DNA of 64,000 nucleotides, taken from NCBI GenBank assembly GCA_964413265.1, contig CAYPRX010000002.1:1-64000 (forward strand), given 5' to 3'. The position numbers and the translations under genes were made by a program. Within the stretch, counting starts at the first letter, position 1. Each line of letters starts with the position of its first letter. The notes under the pieces were generated by a model. It did no database searches and was not told the DNA's origin. It saw only the letters and a program-made list of their open reading frames with translations. This DNA comes from CAVYGN01 sp964413265. Its GTDB lineage: Bacteria; Spirochaetota; Brevinematia; Brevinematales; JAOACQ01. This document shows, piece by piece, positions 17,131-26,034 of this stretch.

Positions 17131-18009
17131 GTGAGACGGGAATTGTTCTTATATATTCTCCTCATTCTGTTGTGTGCTTGCTCGGGAGAAAATAAAATTA
17201 AAATTGAAAATATCAGCACTTCCGCACAGAAGATCACTGTGCAGAGAAACGAAAGCACGGTTCCTGTTCTGGAGATCCGGTATGAGGGAAGCAGAGATGG
17301 TCTGTCTCTCTTTACAAGATTTATAGATAATTCTCTTCTCTGCTTTTACAAGTACCTGGGAAGTAAAGAACCTGAGGTTACCTATCACATTCCATATGAT
17401 CCAGATTATTACAGGCTTTTTTATTCTATTGGTCTGCACCTTCTATCCGGATGGAAGAACGATCTCCTGAAATATGGTATAATAGAAATGGAATGGAGAA
17501 CGCTCATGACCGGTGAAGAGGCTCTGAAAAGTGAGTCGGGGAGGTATTTCCGTATCTCCGATATTGATAATGTGATTCAGAAATACGAACTGAGACCTGA
17601 AGACGAAAGAATGATCAATACATATGTAATTTATTTTCTTTTGAAGGAAATTTCTTTTGTTTCGATACAGGAATTTTTATCAAGGCCGGACAGGTATTTT
17701 AATCAGGGTGATTTAGATAGCATATTTACAAGGATGACCGTCATTCCCGAATCTGAGGAGTTTGCCCGTTATGTTTTAAAAAAATTCGGCAGGACAGGGC
17801 TTTTAAGAGTGGCTTCGGTTGAATTCAGCAATAATGCCTGGCTCTCTCTGACAGATGAAAAGATAAACGAGACTGAAGGCTCCTTTTCCAGAAATGTCGA
17901 AAATTTTAAATTCAGCGGCGTCTTTACCAACGGCGCATTTACTAATGAATTGTTTGGAGAGTTAAAACTCTATAATAAAACAGCGAAAAAAATACTTTTT
18001 AGAAAATAG
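17131..18009 (+). CDS. Predicted lipoprotein of unknown function
   Basis: A 292-residue protein starting at GTG, with CGGGGA about 7 nt upstream. Its N-terminus is a short lipoprotein signal, LYILLILLCACSGE, with the lipidated Cys17. The mature part has no motif I recognise; it is mixed alpha/beta by appearance and rich in aromatic and charged residues. It precedes sppA by 9 nt, so it belongs to the envelope unit. Its stop and the sppA ribosome site nearly coincide. A role in the envelope is inferred only from the lipid anchor and neighbours. Confidence 0.75.
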   Translation: MRRELFLYILLILLCACSGENKIKIENISTSAQKITVQRNESTVPVLEIRYEGSRDGLSLFTRFIDNSLLCFYKYLGSKEPEVTYHIPYDPDYYRLFYSIGLHLLSGWKNDLLKYGIIEMEWRTLMTGEEALKSESGRYFRISDIDNVIQKYELRPEDERMINTYVIYFLLKEISFVSIQEFLSRPDRYFNQGDLDSIFTRMTVIPESEEFARYVLKKFGRTGLLRVASVEFSNNAWLSLTDEKINETEGSFSRNVENFKFSGVFTNGAFTNELFGELKLYNKTAKKILFRK

Positions 18010-18018
18010 GAGTGAATA

Positions 18019-19023
18019 ATGACTGATGAAAAGATAAGCGGTAAAATGATAACAGCGCTTCTGGTTATTTCCATTGCGGTAGGTATAATCCTGCTTGCAT
18101 ATCTGCCACCAAGGGCTGTTAATAAAAATACTGCTTTAAAAATCGGGAGGACAGGGGAGCTAATCAGCAGTTCAGTATATCCGGCCGATACTATTGCTGT
18201 TCTAAATATTTTTACACCTATATCTTACAGCGATACCGGTGATTATTTTGGGTTTGCAAAAAGCGGGGCAATATATTGGGTTGACCTTCTGAAATCCATA
18301 GAGGACAATCCTAATGTCAGGGCAGTTATATTAAGGATCAATTCGCCAGGCGGTACGATAGCAGCCACCCAGGAAGTTTATAATGAGGTCAAGCGTCTGA
18401 GGGTGAAGGGCAAAATAGTGACCGTTTCAATGGGAGATATAGCCGCTTCGGGGGCATATTATATTTCCAGCGCTGCTGATTACATTATAGCCAATCCGGG
18501 AAGCATTGTCGGCAGTATTGGCGTCATTACAGCCGGACTGGATTTAACCGAACTTTTTAAAAAGCTCGGTATCGGATACAATGTAATAAAAAGCGGAAAA
18601 AATAAAGATATGATGTCGGGCTACCGAAAAATGACCGATGAGGAACGAAAGATTCTGACACAGCTGATAATGGATGCATACAGCCAGTTTTTCCAGGCAG
18701 TGTCAAGCGGAAGGCATATCAGCGCAGAAAATCTGAAACCAATTGCTGACGGAAGGATCTTCACGGGAAGACAGGCTCTGAAAATCAAACTAGTCGATGA
18801 AATAGGGGATTTCGATGATACAGTCAGAATAACCTCAAAGATGGCTAAAATTAGCGGGACGCCGAATGTAGTCGAACTAAAAGGTGAAGTAAATAATCTG
18901 ATAAAATTATTGACCTCAATGGGCATTTTGCCCTTTAAAAATGAGAAGTTATCTCTCTTCAAGACTCCTCTTGATGATCTGGATACCGGCATGAGCCCAG
19001 TGTATTACATGTATGCGTATTAA
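18019..19023 (+). CDS. sppA: Signal peptide peptidase SppA (short form)
   Basis: A membrane-bound serine protease that degrades cleaved signal peptides. The 334-residue length matches the short single-domain form of Gram-positives and many other bacteria, not the 67-kDa enteric form. One N-terminal membrane helix (about 9-29) precedes the protease domain. VILRINSPGGTIAATQEVY gives the oxyanion region, Ser144 in MGDIAASGAYYISSA is the nucleophile, and the lysine general base is most likely Lys196 in KSGKNKD. A GAGTG site overlaps the preceding stop. It lies in an operon with a lipoprotein and LPS-transport genes. Confidence 0.93.
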   Translation: MTDEKISGKMITALLVISIAVGIILLAYLPPRAVNKNTALKIGRTGELISSSVYPADTIAVLNIFTPISYSDTGDYFGFAKSGAIYWVDLLKSIEDNPNVRAVILRINSPGGTIAATQEVYNEVKRLRVKGKIVTVSMGDIAASGAYYISSAADYIIANPGSIVGSIGVITAGLDLTELFKKLGIGYNVIKSGKNKDMMSGYRKMTDEERKILTQLIMDAYSQFFQAVSSGRHISAENLKPIADGRIFTGRQALKIKLVDEIGDFDDTVRITSKMAKISGTPNVVELKGEVNNLIKLLTSMGILPFKNEKLSLFKTPLDDLDTGMSPVYYMYAY

Positions 19024-19034
19024 AAGGAGTTTAT

Positions 19035-19640
19035 ATGAACTTCTTTAATTATATCTCCATACTTCCCAGGCTCTTTTTTCATCCAATGAAGGGCTTGAAA
19101 GGGCTTCTTGACGAATTCAGGAACAGCAAAGGGGCGAACATAATTTTATTTTCAGCAGGCATTTCCCTTGCAGGAAATATCTGCCTACCGGTTTCTAATA
19201 TGCTTTCAGGCGGCTATACGGGCGGAAAGACCGGTCTGATACTGGCCGGACTGTTTTTTTCCCTGCTCATTATAGCGCTGGGTTATTTTTTCAGTATAGG
19301 CATGATCTATTTCATACTCTCCCTTATGGGAAGAAAGATAGAACCTGCGGAATTTATTGCCCTTTTCCTGTCATCAGATTTTCTGTTCGTAATAACACTT
19401 CCGATAGCGATCATCCTGTTACTGTTCCCCTTGATCTCACCCGCAGTTTCGGGTATTATTTTCATAATTGTCATTATTATGAGTATTGCGCTGAAGATAA
19501 GGGCCATAACACTATGTTCATCGGTAGGCAATTTCGGTTCTACGGCTCTTTTCTTTAGTCCTGCGCTTTATGTCTTTTTTGCTTTACTTATATTTATTAT
19601 CTATGGGATTCTTAATATTTTAAAGCTTCTTGCCTATTAA
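19035..19640 (+). CDS. Multi-pass membrane protein, Yip1-like
   Basis: A 201-residue protein with about five hydrophobic segments after a short amphipathic start (FFHPMKGLKGLLDEF), the general layout of bacterial Yip1/YIF1-like proteins. The family assignment is tentative because there is no sharp motif. AAGGAG precedes the ATG by 6-7 nt. It lies between sppA and lptF; its stop comes 19 nt before the lptF TTG start. A role in envelope assembly is inferred from context. Confidence 0.6.
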   Translation: MNFFNYISILPRLFFHPMKGLKGLLDEFRNSKGANIILFSAGISLAGNICLPVSNMLSGGYTGGKTGLILAGLFFSLLIIALGYFFSIGMIYFILSLMGRKIEPAEFIALFLSSDFLFVITLPIAIILLLFPLISPAVSGIIFIIVIIMSIALKIRAITLCSSVGNFGSTALFFSPALYVFFALLIFIIYGILNILKLLAY

Positions 19641-19659
19641 TTACCCGGAGGAAACAGCT

Positions 19660-21003
19660 TTGGAAAAGCTGAGGGAAGGATTTAAACGTTTCTTTCTGTC
19701 AAGGATAGACTTATATTTCTATCAGGAACTTCTGCCCAATTACTTTTTCGGGCTAATATTTTTTACGCTTATCCTGATGCTTGACGAACTCTTTATCCGC
19801 ATACAGGACTATGTTCAATACAGTATGCCGTTCGGGCAGGTTTTCATGCTTCTGTTTAATGAAACGCCCTTTATGATGACCCTGACCATACCTCTCAGTA
19901 TCCTTCCTGCTTACCTGCTGACTCTGGGGAGGCTTTCGAGTGACAGTGAAATAACAGCCATGAAAAGCTGCGGGATTTCAACATTTCGCATTATAAGACC
20001 CGGAATAGTTATGGGAATTATTGTAATGCTTTTCTCATTTTTTTTTACTGAAAAGATAGTTATTCCGGCCAGCCTTACATATGTTAAGCTGAGGGCACAG
20101 TTGATATCTCAGAAGCCGGCTGTTGAGTTGAAGGAAAACAAAATACTCGATGTCGGGGGAGGCTTGAAGATTGTCTATGAAAAGGAAGTGCCCGAAAAGA
20201 ACCTGGACGTTCTCTACAATGTCCATATCATCGATGTAGTTGGCAGAAAGACAATAGAAGCAGAAAAGGGAAGAATATACGTTGATCCTGAAAACCCCGA
20301 GCATTACATTTTAAAATTTATGAATGGCAGCCTGTCTGAGGTAAACAAGTCCACTGAGTCTGGAGATAATGAAGATAAGTTTTTCATAGCCTCTTTCAAC
20401 TATCTTTACTATAATACCTATCAAAGTCTTCCAAAACAGTTTTATGATAAAAGCCCGGATACGATGACGATAAGGGAACTGGCTGCTGAAATAGCTGTGC
20501 AATCAAAACCCTCGATTGAGCATATTGGAAATTACCTGAAAGATAGAAACATGATCCTGAAGGATATTGAAAATTTGAAAAAATACTTCGACATAGAGAA
20601 GATCGGAATTTCAGCAGAAGAGATTATAAAGAAATCGGCAGAATATGAAGAAAAGCTTAAAGCCTACAAGGCTGAGATCGACACTATTGATAAAAATTTG
20701 ATGAATTATAATAAGAATCTTCCCTATTTTTATATTATGAAATATTATGAAAAATTCGCGCTGCCCCTCGCGTCTTTAGCATTTGCGCTGATCGGCCTTT
20801 CGTTGGGTATGTTTACTCTTAGAAGCGGAAGAAATGAAGGTCTCGGCATAAGCATAATAATAATGCTCTTGTTTTACGGATTAAAATTCGGGACGGAAAT
20901 CCTTATTCAAAAGCAGGATCTGCCGCCGATCATGGAATGGTTCCCGAATGGACTGTTCATGGTAATCGGCACTGTCCTTCTGTCTTTCAAGATAAGGAAT
21001 TAA
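19660..21003 (+). CDS. lptF: LPS export permease, LptF/LptG family (first of pair)
   Basis: Half of the inner-membrane channel that, with LptB, moves LPS to the periplasmic bridge. The most likely start is TTG at 19660 (447 residues), since GGAGGA lies 7 nt before it; an upstream in-frame TTG at 19630 would overlap the preceding gene and has no site. Family layout: three N-terminal membrane helices, a large periplasmic jelly-roll domain (about 130-290), then a helical insert and three C-terminal helices with FALPLASLAFALIGLSLGMF. The region about 270-350 between jelly roll and last helices is long and charged. Which of the pair is F or G is assigned by order only. Confidence 0.9.
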   Translation: MEKLREGFKRFFLSRIDLYFYQELLPNYFFGLIFFTLILMLDELFIRIQDYVQYSMPFGQVFMLLFNETPFMMTLTIPLSILPAYLLTLGRLSSDSEITAMKSCGISTFRIIRPGIVMGIIVMLFSFFFTEKIVIPASLTYVKLRAQLISQKPAVELKENKILDVGGGLKIVYEKEVPEKNLDVLYNVHIIDVVGRKTIEAEKGRIYVDPENPEHYILKFMNGSLSEVNKSTESGDNEDKFFIASFNYLYYNTYQSLPKQFYDKSPDTMTIRELAAEIAVQSKPSIEHIGNYLKDRNMILKDIENLKKYFDIEKIGISAEEIIKKSAEYEEKLKAYKAEIDTIDKNLMNYNKNLPYFYIMKYYEKFALPLASLAFALIGLSLGMFTLRSGRNEGLGISIIIMLLFYGLKFGTEILIQKQDLPPIMEWFPNGLFMVIGTVLLSFKIRN

Positions 21004-21013
21004 AAGGATCATT

Positions 21014-22342
21014 ATGAAAATCGCCGCAGTTTTTGACTATCTTCTAGTAAAGAATAAGATAATTTGTGAAAAGACCGGTGCCCTATTTTCTGAAAAATGT
21101 AGAACAGCCTGGAAGAATGTTAAAAACCTGAGAGTGACAACCCTTGATTTATTTATTATTAAACAGTTTGTAGCATCGTTCGCAATATCCCTTTTTTTCT
21201 TTGTAGCTATCTATATTATGGTCCAGATATTTCAGAGGTCGAAGTGGCTTCCACCAGATTCGAATTATGTTCTTGTCTTTCAGTATTATTTTTACATGGG
21301 TTTATACTGGCTTTATACGTTCCAGCCGTTCGCATTTTTATTCGCTTCGGTTTACGGACTCTCCAGAATGGCTCATTTCAAGGAGCTGGTAGCAGTCGTG
21401 AGTACTGGAACAAGTCTCTACAGGATCAGCATTTTTCCACTTCTGATAACTATCGGTTATTTTATCCTGCTTGTTTCTTACCTGCAGAATGCCGTCATCT
21501 TTCCGGCGTACCAGAAATATAATATTCTGGAACAGGTCGTCTTCCATAAGGAAGACATGAGAAACATTGACAGGCTAAAGGACAACCGCAATTTTTCAGT
21601 ATTCGGATCTAACAACCTCATATATATAATCGAATATTATAATGCCGTAACCAAGGAGATGTTCAAAGTAAGCGTTATCAAGCTGAAGGATGTCATGAAA
21701 AGCGACAGCGCAAGGGAGTTTATATCAAATGAAAATATATGGCTCTTTACAAATGCAGAGGAACTTACAAGGGAGAGGAGTCTGATATATCCTGAAAAAA
21801 TAGATATTTCCCTGAGGATCGACAGCGATAAGGCATCATGGGATGACAGGGAGAAAAAATGGGTATTTCATTACGGAATAGAAAGAGAAGTGAAAAATTC
21901 AGGTGAAAGTTTTATTTCAAGAAAAATAACAAATAAATCCTATGAGTATATAGACGATCCGCCATATTATTTTGAAAGGATATGGTACGACATTGATGCG
22001 ATGTCTTACGAGGAGGGTGCCAGGTACATTGATAAGCTGATCAAATCTAAACAGGATTACAAGGAAGCCGAGACAAGGTATATATCGAGGTTTACATATC
22101 CCCTGGGAATTATCTTTATTGTTCTTGCCGGTATAGGAGTTATCGACCTTTCGCGGAGAAAAATTTCCTTTATCATAAACCTGATGATAAGCATGTGCAT
22201 CTTTATAGTTTACTACATTTTCTTCGCAATAGGCATATCACTGGCCGGGAAGGGAAATGTATCACCCCTAATAGGTGCTACGATCGGAACGGTTTTTTTG
22301 ATGATAACATCGATCTATGTTTATTCGAAAGCTAAGACTTAG
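21014..22342 (+). CDS. lptG: LPS export permease, LptF/LptG family (second of pair)
   Basis: The 442-residue partner of the preceding gene, 10 nt downstream. It begins with an extra cytoplasmic stretch of about 45 residues before the first membrane helix (LDLFIIKQFVASFAISLFFF), longer than in most family members. Three N-terminal helices, a periplasmic beta domain and three C-terminal helices (TYPLGIIFIVLAGIGVIDLS and on) follow the usual plan. AAGGATC precedes the ATG. Last gene of the envelope unit; its stop is 6 nt from the pfkA stop on the other strand. Presence of the pair indicates an outer membrane with LPS or a comparable glycolipid. Confidence 0.9.
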   Translation: MKIAAVFDYLLVKNKIICEKTGALFSEKCRTAWKNVKNLRVTTLDLFIIKQFVASFAISLFFFVAIYIMVQIFQRSKWLPPDSNYVLVFQYYFYMGLYWLYTFQPFAFLFASVYGLSRMAHFKELVAVVSTGTSLYRISIFPLLITIGYFILLVSYLQNAVIFPAYQKYNILEQVVFHKEDMRNIDRLKDNRNFSVFGSNNLIYIIEYYNAVTKEMFKVSVIKLKDVMKSDSAREFISNENIWLFTNAEELTRERSLIYPEKIDISLRIDSDKASWDDREKKWVFHYGIEREVKNSGESFISRKITNKSYEYIDDPPYYFERIWYDIDAMSYEEGARYIDKLIKSKQDYKEAETRYISRFTYPLGIIFIVLAGIGVIDLSRRKISFIINLMISMCIFIVYYIFFAIGISLAGKGNVSPLIGATIGTVFLMITSIYVYSKAKT

Positions 22343-22348
22343 GAGGCA

Positions 22349-23437
22349 TTACAGCCTGTCTCCGAAACAGGTCCCGATCAGTCTCGCATCTTCAATAAGC
22401 GGATCATCGACAGGCACGGTTTTTATTTTGCCGGCTGCTATTTCCAGGGGTATTGAGGATATATCGCTTCCGCTTAAAATTACCATCTGGTTGAACCTTT
22501 TGTGTGATATGAGTTCTGCTGCATGCGTGCCGAGCCTTGTGGCTAATATCCTGTCCTGCGGTGATGGCGTACCGCCTCTCTGCAGATAACCGAGTATAGT
22601 TTCCCTTGTTTCAAGCCCTGTAAGGCTTTCTATGTTCCTGGCGATATAACTGCAGGCCGAGACCTTTGCCAGGCACTCACCGCTTGCGGAAGTAGGGATA
22701 TTAATTTCAGGAATTGAGATGCCTTCGGCAACTACAACTATCGAATAGGGCTTTCCTTCTGAAGCTCTTTTTTCGAGATATTTAGCAATAATGTTTATAT
22801 CGTATTTTATTTCAGGTATGAGAATGACATCACCACCTCCCGCCAGTCCCGAATAAAGGGCAAGCCATCCGGCATGATGACCCATAACCTCCATAACCAT
22901 AATCCTCTTGTGTGAATTGGCTGTAGTATGAAGACGGTCCAATGATTCTGCAGCAATTGTCATTGCAGAATCAAAGCCGAATGAAAAATCCGTACCCCAT
23001 ACGTCGTTATCGATTGTTTTGGGTATTCCGATTATGTTCAGGCCCTCTTTTGAGAGCTTATGAGCAGTTTTCTGGGTGCCATTGCCTCCGATGCAAACCA
23101 GGCAGTCAAGCCCGAGTTCTTCATAATTTTTTTTAATAAGTTCGGGTTTGTTGAAAAGGTCTCCAGAATCGCTGTGTTTGAAAGGTTTTTCACGGGATGT
23201 TCCAAGGATCGTACCGCCGACAGTAAGGATGCCAGACAGCTTTCTCTCATCGAGTTCTACAGTATCATTCTGGATCAGACCGAGAAATCCTGATGAAATT
23301 CCGACAACGCTCATGCCGTATTTTAAAAGAGCTGTTTTTCCAACCCCGCGTATAGCCGCATTCAAGCCGGGACAGTCACCCCCGGAAGTCAGGATACCGA
23401 TTCTCATTTTATTTGCCATCGGGAAAACCTCATCCAT
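22349..23437 (-). CDS. pfkA: 6-phosphofructokinase
   Basis: Phosphorylates fructose 6-phosphate. The 362-residue protein has GILTSGGDCPGLNAAIRG, GGTILGTSRE, the catalytic PKTIDNDVWGTD, the allosteric/substrate MEVMGHHAGWLAL and LGYLQRGGTPSPQDRI. The phosphoryl-donor positions read GGNGT and PKTIDND: Gly at the position of E. coli Gly104 favours ATP, Lys at 124 is shared with PPi enzymes and the clade X ATP enzymes, and Asp103 is replaced by Asn. The donor is therefore uncertain. It starts with TAATG overlap on eda; an in-frame ATG at 23419 with a better site (GAGG) is an alternative start. Confidence 0.92.
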   Translation of the reverse strand: MDEVFPMANKMRIGILTSGGDCPGLNAAIRGVGKTALLKYGMSVVGISSGFLGLIQNDTVELDERKLSGILTVGGTILGTSREKPFKHSDSGDLFNKPELIKKNYEELGLDCLVCIGGNGTQKTAHKLSKEGLNIIGIPKTIDNDVWGTDFSFGFDSAMTIAAESLDRLHTTANSHKRIMVMEVMGHHAGWLALYSGLAGGGDVILIPEIKYDINIIAKYLEKRASEGKPYSIVVVAEGISIPEINIPTSASGECLAKVSACSYIARNIESLTGLETRETILGYLQRGGTPSPQDRILATRLGTHAAELISHKRFNQMVILSGSDISSIPLEIAAGKIKTVPVDDPLIEDARLIGTCFGDRL

Positions 23438-24078
23438 TAAATTTCCATGGTCTTGATCCTATGGTTCGCATTTCTTAAAAGAGATATGATCTCTTCGTAG
23501 TTTTTATTCCTGATAAGCTCTGGTTTGAATACATTGTTACCCATACCTACGGCGATCGCTCCGTATGAGAGAAATTGTATGGCTGTGATAAGATCGAGGC
23601 CTCCGGTCGGAAATATTTCCAGGAATGGGAAAGGTCCTTTCACCCTTTTTATGAATGTAGGAGCCATTTCACTGGCGGGAAAAAGTTTGACAATATCCGA
23701 TCCGGCCTTATGGGCGTTATAAATCTCCGTCGGAGTGAAACCGGAAAGTATTATCATTTTGTCCCTTGATTTTACGGTTTCAACAATATCATAATTGAGG
23801 ATAGGGCTTACAATAAAATCAACACCATTATTGATCGCATCCTCAGCCTCTTTTTTTTCAAGTACCGTCCCCAAACCTATCACAAGCTCCGGATATTTTG
23901 ATTTGACTTTTCCTATTTCTCCGATAATGCCATCTATGGTCAGGGTAAACTCTATTATTCTGCAGCCGGCATCGACAACAGAACGGGCCACCGGAAGAAC
24001 TGCTTCCTGTGACTGAGTTCTCAGAATCGGAACCAGTTTTTCCTCTTTAATCAATTCCTTGATCGAAGATGTGTTCAT
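23437..24078 (-). CDS. eda: KDPG/KHG aldolase
   Basis: A 213-residue class I aldolase that splits 2-keto-3-deoxy-6-phosphogluconate or 4-hydroxy-2-oxoglutarate. The Schiff-base lysine is in SDIVKLFPAS, the conserved Glu in RIIEFTLTI, and the phosphate loop in IFPTGGLD and AVGMGN. It usually accompanies edd or uronate genes; here its partner is pfkA, coupled by TAATG at 23437, and no dehydratase is seen. This could feed pyruvate and glyceraldehyde 3-phosphate from uronate or deoxy sugar breakdown. It lies 27 nt behind the serA stop on the same strand. Confidence 0.9.
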   Translation of the reverse strand: MNTSSIKELIKEEKLVPILRTQSQEAVLPVARSVVDAGCRIIEFTLTIDGIIGEIGKVKSKYPELVIGLGTVLEKKEAEDAINNGVDFIVSPILNYDIVETVKSRDKMIILSGFTPTEIYNAHKAGSDIVKLFPASEMAPTFIKRVKGPFPFLEIFPTGGLDLITAIQFLSYGAIAVGMGNNVFKPELIRNKNYEEIISLLRNANHRIKTMEI

Positions 24079-24105
24079 GCCGGGACCTCTTAATGAGCCG
24101 AAGGT

Positions 24106-25701
24106 TTACAAACTTATGATTTTATATTTAATTATCTCAGGCACCTTTTGAAGAAGACCGGTTATACTATCTCCTAACTTGGAATCTACATTCAGTATGG
24201 TCAGGGCAGCGCTGTCGCCATCATTTCTTGCCACATGCATGTTTGCTATATTAATCCTGTTTTCTCCCATAATTGTCCCGATTTTTCCGATCACCCCGGG
24301 CTTGTCCTCGTTGGAGATGATGAGGAGATAGCCCTTCGGATTGATTTCGCAATAATAATCATTGAACTTGACTATCTTGCCGTGATTGCCTGAATAAACC
24401 GTTCCCCAGAGATTCATAGCCTCTTTATCGCTTTTTATCGATAAACTTAGAAGATTGGTATACTCGGTATCGATTTCATTGATTTCCTGGCGCACCTTAA
24501 TTCCCCTGGATTTAGCAGTTGAAGTCGAATTTACGTAGTTGACGGTTTCTCCTAGAAAGTTCTGGAAAAGACCCTTTAAAGCTGCTCTTCCGATCAGCGG
24601 TAAATCTTTTTCCTCGATGTCGCCTGAACAGGTGATCGAAAATTCTTCGATCTGCCCATCAATGCACTGGGATAGCATTAAACCCATCTTTTCAGAGAGA
24701 TTTATATAACCCTTAAGGTTTTCGAATTCTTCCCTGCTGATTGACGGCATATTAACTGCATTAACCACCATGCCGTGCAGGAGAAAGTTCGCAACAGTCT
24801 GAGCGCTTTCAACTGCCACATTGAACTGGGCCTCGGCTGTGGATGCTCCAAGGTGTGGGTTTAAAATACAATTGGGCGCTTCGAAAAGAGGATTCAAGGG
24901 ATCGAGAGGAGGTTCTTTCGAATAGACATCCAGAGCGGCTCCAGCTATCCTGCCCGATTTAAGCGCATCGGCAAGAGCGGCTTCATTTATAACACCGCCG
25001 CGCGCGCAGTTGATAATTCTTACGGATTTTTTCATCATATCGATTTCTTTTTGTCCGATCATGCCCTTGGTCTGATCCGTGAGCGGGGTATGAATAGTGA
25101 TGAAATCACTCTCCTTATATATTTCTTCCAGAGAACAGAGTTTAATTCCATGCTTTGAGGCGAAATCTTCTGATACGAAAGGATCATAAGCGATAATTTT
25201 CATTTCAAAGGCTTTAGCGCGTTTTGCTACTTCCGTACCGATTCTGCCAAGACCTATTATGCCGAGATTTTTACCGAGAAGTTCGATACCCTTAAAAGAT
25301 TTTCTATCCCATTCCCTCTGTACGGCTGTTTTATAATGCGCGAACGGTATTTTCCTTGCAAGGGATATTATCATTGCGAATGTGTATTCGGCAGTTGATA
25401 TGGTATTGCCGATAGGAGCGTTCATAACTACAATGCCTTTTTCGGTAGCAGCCGCAACATCTATGTTATCAACACCGACGCCGGCTCTTGATATGACCTT
25501 TAAGCCTTCTGAAGCAAGCAAAACATCCTTTGTCAATTTTGTTTCGCTGCGGACTATAATGGCATCATAACCTTTAAGTTCAGCCTTTAAGGCGTCTCCC
25601 TTAAGAGTTTCTTTTTCTATTACTTCAAGTTCTTTGTGGGTTCTTAAAAGATCAACACCTTCCTGATCAAGTTTGTCTGTCACTAGAATTTTAAATGGCA
25701 T
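24106..25701 (-). CDS. serA: D-3-phosphoglycerate dehydrogenase
   Basis: First step of serine synthesis. The 531-residue length is the long type I form. The catalytic part has SRAGVGVDNIDV, the NAD-binding GKNLGIIGLGRIGTEVAKRA, NCARGGVINEAAL and NPHLGASTAEAQ with the catalytic His. Residues about 320-450 form the allosteric substrate-binding domain, and 455-531 the serine-sensing ACT domain (LIISNEDKPGVIGKIGTIMG). GGAGGG precedes the ATG. A terminator candidate separates it from the ferredoxin gene upstream, so it probably has its own promoter. serB and serC are not nearby. Confidence 0.96.
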   Translation of the reverse strand: MPFKILVTDKLDQEGVDLLRTHKELEVIEKETLKGDALKAELKGYDAIIVRSETKLTKDVLLASEGLKVISRAGVGVDNIDVAAATEKGIVVMNAPIGNTISTAEYTFAMIISLARKIPFAHYKTAVQREWDRKSFKGIELLGKNLGIIGLGRIGTEVAKRAKAFEMKIIAYDPFVSEDFASKHGIKLCSLEEIYKESDFITIHTPLTDQTKGMIGQKEIDMMKKSVRIINCARGGVINEAALADALKSGRIAGAALDVYSKEPPLDPLNPLFEAPNCILNPHLGASTAEAQFNVAVESAQTVANFLLHGMVVNAVNMPSISREEFENLKGYINLSEKMGLMLSQCIDGQIEEFSITCSGDIEEKDLPLIGRAALKGLFQNFLGETVNYVNSTSTAKSRGIKVRQEINEIDTEYTNLLSLSIKSDKEAMNLWGTVYSGNHGKIVKFNDYYCEINPKGYLLIISNEDKPGVIGKIGTIMGENRINIANMHVARNDGDSAALTILNVDSKLGDSITGLLQKVPEIIKYKIISL

Positions 25702-25725
25702 AAAATCCCTCCTACTTTATAAAGT

Positions 25726-25753
25726 AAAAAACCGGTCACTACTTGATTACCGG
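25726..25753 (-). terminator. Rho-independent terminator candidate after the ferredoxin gene
   Basis: Read on the minus strand, CCGG...CCGG arms (25753-25732) pair over about 7 bp with a 3-nt bulge and are followed directly by six T residues (25731-25726). It lies between the ferredoxin stop and the serA ribosome site. The stem is short, so termination may be partial. Confidence 0.5.
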
Positions 25754-25778
25754 GCATAGGATAGACAGTTCTATATTT

Positions 25779-25961
25779 CTAATCAACAGTTATGCAGTTT
25801 ACAGGGCATTGACTGGCAGCATCCTGTGCAAGCGATTTGTCGTAATTGGGAAAATTTTTAACATGTGCTTTGCCATCCACACCCTGTTCAAAAAGGTCCG
25901 GGTAAATACTTTCACATACTCCGCATCCTATGCATGTATCCTGATCAATTGTGACAGCCAT
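25779..25961 (-). CDS. Small [4Fe-4S] ferredoxin
   Basis: A 60-residue soluble electron carrier with a single cluster. Ligands are Cys10, Cys13, Cys16 (CIGCGVC) and Cys52 (QCPVNC); Cys56 is extra. The layout matches single-cluster ferredoxins of the Thermotoga/Desulfovibrio type. AGGAGG lies 5 nt before the ATG. It follows the HATPase gene on the same strand after about 70 nt. The redox partner is not identifiable; the HydE-type radical SAM protein at 61.2 kb is the only obvious iron-sulfur enzyme in the window, and it is far away. Confidence 0.93.
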   Translation of the reverse strand: MAVTIDQDTCIGCGVCESIYPDLFEQGVDGKAHVKNFPNYDKSLAQDAASQCPVNCITVD

Positions 25962-26034
25962 GAGCGCCTCCTGACGAATTTAAATGATAAAAATTCTAAC
26001 ATAACGGGAAAAATTAATCAAAGTTATGATTGCG

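Noticed and set aside
19630..19659. Longer lptF start at TTG 19630
   Set aside because: It overlaps the preceding gene and lacks a ribosome site, while TTG 19660 has GGAGGA at ideal distance.
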